64,000 nucleotides of DNA from Clostridium scatologenes (GTDB lineage Bacteria; Bacillota; Clostridia; Clostridiales; Clostridiaceae), in the NCBI RefSeq assembly GCF_000968375.1, contig NZ_CP009933.1, forward strand, positions 4,960,001 through 5,024,000. Direction: 5' to 3'. Below, one piece after another: positions 59,720 through 64,000 of the stretch; the first letter of the stretch is position 1; every line of letters begins with the position of its first letter. The position numbers and the translations under genes are program-made. The notes beneath the pieces were generated by a model. The model saw only the letters and a list, made by a program, of their open reading frames with translations, was not told the DNA's origin and made no database searches.

Positions 59720-62700
59720 ATGGCTTTAGATAAGAGTTTAAAAAAAGTTTTAATATTAGGATCGGGTCCAATAATAATAGGTCAAGCAGCTGAATTTGAT
59801 TATTCAGGAACCCAAGCATGTAAGGCTATAAAAGAAGAAGGGATAGAAACAATTCTTATAAACAGTAATCCAGCCACTATAATGACAGATAGCAATATGG
59901 CAGATAAGGTTTATATAGAACCCTTAACTTTAGAATGTGTAAAAGAAATAATAAAAAAAGAAAGACCAGATGGAATTTTAGCAGGATTTGGAGGTCAAAC
60001 TGCATTAAATCTTGCTATGGAATTGAAAAAATATGGTGTGCTAGATGAATTTAAAGTAAAACTTTTAGGAATAAATAGTGAAGCTATAAAAAAAGCAGAG
60101 GATAGAGAAGAATTTAAAAAGCTAATGATAGAAACTAATCAACCTATACCTATGAGTATTATAGCTACTAATGTAGATGAATGTGTTGATTTTGTAGATA
60201 AATATGGTTTTCCAGTAATAATAAGACCTGCATATACACTTGGGGGAACTGGGGGCGGAATAGCTGAAAATATGGATGAGCTCTTGGAAATATGTGATTT
60301 GGGAATAAAAATGAGTCCTATAGGGCAAATACTTTTGGAGCAAAGTGTAGCAGGCTGGAAAGAGCTTGAATATGAGGTTATAAGGGATGGAAAAGATAAT
60401 TGTATCATTATATGTAATATGGAAAATATAGATCCTGTAGGTATACACACAGGTGACAGTATAGTAGTAGCACCTTCACAAACTTTAAGAGATAAGGAAT
60501 ATCATATGCTTAGAAAAGCAGCTATAGATATAATAAGAAGTCTTAAAATAGAAGGTGGATGTAATATACAATTTGCATTGGATACAGAAAGCAGCAATTA
60601 TGTGGTAATAGAAGTTAATCCTAGGGTTAGTCGTTCTAGTGCTTTGGCTTCAAAAGCTACAGGATATCCTATAGCAAAAATAGCATCAAAAATAGCTATT
60701 GGTTACAGTTTAGATGAATTGAAAAATTATGTTACTGGAAGTTCAAGTGCTTGTTTTGAACCAACCTTAGATTATGTGGTAACAAAAATACCAAAGTGGC
60801 CATTTGATAAATTTAGTAGAGCAGACAGAATGTTAGGTACTCAAATGAAGGCTACAGGAGAAGTAATGGCAATAAGCAGAACCTTTGAAAGTTCATTATT
60901 AAAAGCGGTAACATCTTTAGACGGAAAGTTCTCTACTTTAAAGATACACAAGATGGAAGAAATGACTGTGGACCAACTTATAGAAAAAATAAAAATGCAG
61001 GATGACCAAAGAATATTTGCTGTAACAGAAGCTTTAAGAAAAGGTGTCACTGTAGAGGAATTGCATAATATAACTAAAATAGATGAATGGTTTTTAAATG
61101 GTATAAATAATATTGTAATTATGGAAAATAGATTGAAAACAGAAAAAATGAATGCAAACCTTTTGTATGATGCAGAAGCAATGGGATTTATAGAAGAAGA
61201 AATATATAGAATTTCAGGAACATCTAAAGAGGAAATAGACGATTTTAGAGTTAAGAACAATATATATCCAGTATACAAAATGGTTGATACCTGCAGTGGG
61301 GAGTTTGAAGCACAAACACCTTATTACTATTCTTGCTATGAGGATGAGGATGAAAATATAATAACTGATGATAAAAAAGTATTGGTAATAGGGTCAGGTC
61401 CTATAAGAATAGGACAGGGGATAGAATTTGATTACTGTTGTGTACATGGGGTATGGGCTATAAAGGAAACTGGACATAAAGCAATAATAATAAATAATAA
61501 TCCTGAAACAGTAAGTACTGATTTTGATACAGCAGATAAGCTTTATTTTGAACCACTCCATATTGATGATGTGATGAATATTGTAAATAGAGAAAAAGTA
61601 GAAGGTGTTATAGTTCAGCTTGGTGGACAGACATCTATAAATTTAGCACAAAAGCTTTATGAAAAAGGTGTGAAGATATTAGGAAGTTCTTTTGAATCTA
61701 TAGATCTTGCAGAAGATAGAGATAAGTTTAGAAAGTTTTTACAACAACTGAATATTCCATCACCAACAGGAACAGCAGTTACAAGTATTGATGAAGCTTA
61801 TAAGGCAGTAGAGAAACTGCAATATCCAGTAGTAGTAAGACCTTCCTATGTAATCGGAGGACGTGCTATGGAAGTGGTATATGATAAAAAAGGTCTTACA
61901 AAATATATGAATGAAGCAGTTCAAATCTCGACAGATCATACCATTCTTATAGATAGATATATTAAAGGAACAGAAATAGAAGTTGATGCTATATGTGATG
62001 GAGAAGATATACTAATGCCTGGAATAATGGAACATGTTGAAAGAACGGGAGTACATTCAGGAGATAGTATAACAGTGTATCCTTATATGACTTTAAAAGA
62101 AGAAACAATAAATACTTTAGTTGAATATACAAAAAAGATAACAAAGAATATGAATATAATAGGACTTGTCAATATACAATATGTGTTTGATGGAAATAAT
62201 GTTTATGTAATAGAAGTTAATCCAAGAGCATCAAGGACAGTGCCTATACTCAGCAAAGTTACTGGTGTACCAATGGTTAAAATAGCTGTAGAAGTTATGC
62301 TTGGAAAAAAATTAAGTGAGTTTAAGTATGGTACAGGTCTTTTAAAGAATAAAGATTTATTTGCTGTAAAAGTACCTGTTTTTTCAGGAGAAAAGCTAGC
62401 TGATGCAGATATGTACTTGGGACCAGAGATGAAATCTACAGGAGAAGTATTAGGAGTAGATAATACTTTAGATAAGGCTATATATAAGGGATTTAGTGCT
62501 TCTGGTGTGAATATAGTTACAGAAGGAAGTATTTATGTATCACTAAAAGATGTAGATAAAAAAGAAGGAATATGTATAATAAAAGAGTATCAAAAACTTG
62601 GATTTAAATTTTATGCCTCAGAAGGAACTGGTAACTATTTAAAGGAAAATGAAATAGATTGTACAATAATAGGCGTGGATCAGGTTTCAGAACTTATAGT

Positions 62701-62908
62701 GGATGGGAAAATAAAAATGCTTATAAATACGCCAACCAGAGGAAATAATCCTGAAAGTGAAGGATTTAAGTTAAGGCGTAAAGCTGCAGAATATAGGGTT
62801 CCAGTATTTACATGTATAGATACTGCAAAAATATTTTTAACAGCTATAAATTTTAAAAACAGTAATGAGAAAATAGAGTATATGAGCATGTTAGAATATT
62901 TAAATTAA
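59720..62908 (+). CDS. carB: Carbamoyl-phosphate synthase large subunit
   Basis: The 1062-residue synthetase makes carbamoyl phosphate from bicarbonate, ammonia and two ATP. Two homologous ATP-grasp halves are visible: LILGSGPIIIGQAAEFDYSG (about 11-30) and LVIGSGPIRIGQGIEFDYCC (about 555-574), with the glycine-rich loops PAYTLGGTGGG and PSYVIGGRAMEVV. The C-terminal MGS-like allosteric domain (about 925-1062) includes LINTPTRGN. The length is normal. TCAGGAGGTAGCAATA sets the ATG. It supplies both arginine and pyrimidine synthesis. Confidence 0.97.
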   Translation: MALDKSLKKVLILGSGPIIIGQAAEFDYSGTQACKAIKEEGIETILINSNPATIMTDSNMADKVYIEPLTLECVKEIIKKERPDGILAGFGGQTALNLAMELKKYGVLDEFKVKLLGINSEAIKKAEDREEFKKLMIETNQPIPMSIIATNVDECVDFVDKYGFPVIIRPAYTLGGTGGGIAENMDELLEICDLGIKMSPIGQILLEQSVAGWKELEYEVIRDGKDNCIIICNMENIDPVGIHTGDSIVVAPSQTLRDKEYHMLRKAAIDIIRSLKIEGGCNIQFALDTESSNYVVIEVNPRVSRSSALASKATGYPIAKIASKIAIGYSLDELKNYVTGSSSACFEPTLDYVVTKIPKWPFDKFSRADRMLGTQMKATGEVMAISRTFESSLLKAVTSLDGKFSTLKIHKMEEMTVDQLIEKIKMQDDQRIFAVTEALRKGVTVEELHNITKIDEWFLNGINNIVIMENRLKTEKMNANLLYDAEAMGFIEEEIYRISGTSKEEIDDFRVKNNIYPVYKMVDTCSGEFEAQTPYYYSCYEDEDENIITDDKKVLVIGSGPIRIGQGIEFDYCCVHGVWAIKETGHKAIIINNNPETVSTDFDTADKLYFEPLHIDDVMNIVNREKVEGVIVQLGGQTSINLAQKLYEKGVKILGSSFESIDLAEDRDKFRKFLQQLNIPSPTGTAVTSIDEAYKAVEKLQYPVVVRPSYVIGGRAMEVVYDKKGLTKYMNEAVQISTDHTILIDRYIKGTEIEVDAICDGEDILMPGIMEHVERTGVHSGDSITVYPYMTLKEETINTLVEYTKKITKNMNIIGLVNIQYVFDGNNVYVIEVNPRASRTVPILSKVTGVPMVKIAVEVMLGKKLSEFKYGTGLLKNKDLFAVKVPVFSGEKLADADMYLGPEMKSTGEVLGVDNTLDKAIYKGFSASGVNIVTEGSIYVSLKDVDKKEGICIIKEYQKLGFKFYASEGTGNYLKENEIDCTIIGVDQVSELIVDGKIKMLINTPTRGNNPESEGFKLRRKAAEYRVPVFTCIDTAKIFLTAINFKNSNEKIEYMSMLEYLN

Positions 62909-62912
62909 TATT

Positions 62913-62950
62913 AAAAAATCTTATGGAAATTGTTTTCATAAGATTTTTTT
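62913..62950 (+). terminator. Terminator after carB
   Basis: AAAAAATCTTATG pairs with CATAAGATTTTTT, a perfect stem. It starts five bases after the stop codon. Confidence 0.92.
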
Positions 62951-63107
62951 ACTTAAATTAATTTGAATTTTATAAATTATGTATTTAAAATAGTAACAAA
63001 AAATTATTATTATTTATGTTGTTGGGCTATAATAAATAATGAGTTATTATGGTATAATAAAAGAACAATAGTATAATTTTTAATATTTTATGTAGGAGGA
63101 ATTGAAG

Positions 63108-63881
63108 GTGGCAAAACCAAGTATATTTAGTAAGGACTATGAAAAGAAAATGAGAAGAAGAAGGAAAACAATCACCTTCGCTGTTGTTATGGGTGTTGTT
63201 TTAGTTATATTTACAGTAATATATGCCAAAGGAATATTTAAGGATATAAATAAAAATACAAATCAGGCTAAAAATGTTACTACAGATAATACTAAAGAAA
63301 CAAAAAAACAACCAGAAATAACTCCTAAAAAGGAACAAAAAACAGAAAAACCATCAGGTTATGCAATTAGTTTAAGTAATGGAAAAAGTATAAATGCAAT
63401 ATATGAAACTAAAAATGGAGATAAAGTTTTTAAAGGGGTATCGCCAACGGAAGGTAACATAGTTTATAGTATAAGTCCATCAGGTAAGAACATGATAGTT
63501 TATGATGATAAAGTTCAAGGTATTATACTTATAGATATAAATGGGAATAAGCAAGATGTAAGCAATATGCAATATACTGCAAGTGATGGAACAGTAATAA
63601 CAAGGAATGCACAACTTTCAGCACAACCTAACTATGTATGGTGTTCTTCACCAAGGTTTATAGATGAAAATAATATTGCATATATAAGCCAACTTCCGTG
63701 GTTGGGAAAGACTACAAAGTATGTTTGGATTGAAACTATTGCAAATAAAAATCAAATGTTAGTTCAAAATGTTCCAGAAAGTGAAGATGTAAAGTTTGAT
63801 AAATTAACAGATAAAGGATTAACAGTAATTTCAGGTGGTAAAACTTTATTTTTAACATCAGATGGAAATGTTAGTGAATAA
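63108..63881 (+). CDS. Single-pass membrane-anchored hypothetical protein
   Basis: A 257-residue protein with a basic N-terminus (KKMRRRRK), one membrane segment (about 22-42, FAVVMGVVLVIFTVIYAKG), a charged Lys/Thr/Glu-rich linker (about 50-85) and an extracytoplasmic C-terminal domain. The domain has beta-rich repeats (GYAISLSNGKSINAIYETKNG, IVYSISPSGKNMIVYD) that recall a beta-propeller-like or TolB-like fold; this is inference. GTG 63108 lies eight bases after TAGGAGG; the TTG at 63102 is too close. The epimerase-like gene starts 14 bases after its stop. Confidence 0.75.
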   Translation: MAKPSIFSKDYEKKMRRRRKTITFAVVMGVVLVIFTVIYAKGIFKDINKNTNQAKNVTTDNTKETKKQPEITPKKEQKTEKPSGYAISLSNGKSINAIYETKNGDKVFKGVSPTEGNIVYSISPSGKNMIVYDDKVQGIILIDINGNKQDVSNMQYTASDGTVITRNAQLSAQPNYVWCSSPRFIDENNIAYISQLPWLGKTTKYVWIETIANKNQMLVQNVPESEDVKFDKLTDKGLTVISGGKTLFLTSDGNVSE

Positions 63882-63895
63882 GTTTGGAGGACATA

Positions 63896-64000
63896 ATGGA
63901 AATAGGTATATCGTCAGCTAGCTTTTATCCTAATATTGATACTGAAAACAGTATAAGTTTTATGAGTAATTTAGGATTTAAAAGTGGAGAAATATTTTTA
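63896..64000 (+). CDS. Sugar phosphate isomerase/epimerase-like protein (3' partial)
   Basis: The first 35 codons only: MEIGISSASFYPNIDTEN, then SMSNLGFKSGEIFL-like end (ISFMSNLGFKSGEIFL). This start is typical of the TIM-barrel AP-endonuclease-2/xylose-isomerase-like superfamily, where the first strand reads G-I-S-x-A-S-F. TTTGGAGGACATA precedes the ATG. The gene runs out of the window; the call rests on this short segment and the context of a tightly spaced pair. Confidence 0.6.
   Translation, partial: MEIGISSASFYPNIDTENSISFMSNLGFKSGEIFL

Noticed and set aside
1..64000. CRISPR arrays, rRNA genes, intact insertion sequences or phage genes
   Set aside because: No regularly spaced repeats, rRNA sequence, complete transposase, integrase or structural phage genes were found on reading both strands.

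Overview
The window is low-GC DNA (roughly 30% G+C by eye) with clostridial gene content: a monomeric [FeFe] hydrogenase, two double-cubane-cluster reductases with their ATP-dependent activator, an OGG1-type 8-oxoguanine glycosylase of the Clostridium kind, a two-component PyrB/PyrI aspartate carbamoyltransferase, a PyrK/PyrD type 1B dihydroorotate dehydrogenase, CIRCE-controlled groESL and strong AGGAGG ribosome binding sites. It is most likely a chromosomal segment of an anaerobic Clostridium sensu stricto; the species cannot be fixed from the sequence alone. Genes run mostly on the plus strand. No phage, intact insertion sequence, rRNA or CRISPR array is present.

Layout. 1-3.3 kb: the end of a glutamate synthase/NfnB-like flavoprotein, then an ECF-like sigma factor followed by two small cysteine-rich proteins. 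3.3-3.5 kb: a 243-bp imperfect palindrome. 3.8-8.1 kb: DNA glycosylase, a variant [FeFe] hydrogenase behind a Rex-like operator, and two membrane proteins. 8.3-14.7 kb: groES-groEL with promoter and CIRCE, a TtcA-like thiolase, then guaB-guaA behind a guanine riboswitch. 14.9-23.2 kb: accessory region with an XRE-cupin/LysE divergon, a two-component system with an ABC exporter carrying two homologous permeases, and a lone prepilin peptidase. 23.2-31.4 kb: a soluble PocR-type chemoreceptor, pgi, a seven-repeat protein beside a leaderless lytic transglycosylase, an RsuA-type pseudouridine synthase and a candidate small RNA. 31.1-36.2 kb: yerC-type regulator, pcrA and ligA. 36.4-43.0 kb: several hypothetical genes, an oligopeptide-binding lipoprotein and the AIR-synthase-like/rph/rdgB/phosphodiesterase cluster. 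43.1-44.3 kb: eleven tRNA genes plus one decayed copy. 44.5-52.1 kb: a membrane chemoreceptor, threonine ammonia-lyase and the double-cubane reductase cluster. 52.2-62.9 kb: pyrBI-C-F-K-D-E and carAB, covering all of UMP synthesis. The window ends in a membrane-anchored protein and the start of a sugar-phosphate-isomerase-like gene.

How the parts connect. Nucleotide synthesis is the main theme: GTP synthesis is gated by guanine (riboswitch, terminator and a visible antiterminator), and UMP synthesis by a leader with two PyrR-type stem-loops, one before a terminator and one overlapping the pyrB ribosome binding site. Anaerobic redox metabolism is the second theme (hydrogenase with Rex-like site, double-cubane reductases, cysteine-rich small proteins).

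The least explained items are the tandem double-cubane reductases with a DUF3343 partner and unknown substrate, two diverged copies of a structured non-coding block upstream of signalling genes, a candidate small RNA with its own promoter and terminator, the 243-bp palindrome, and the seven-repeat protein next to a transglycosylase without an export signal.
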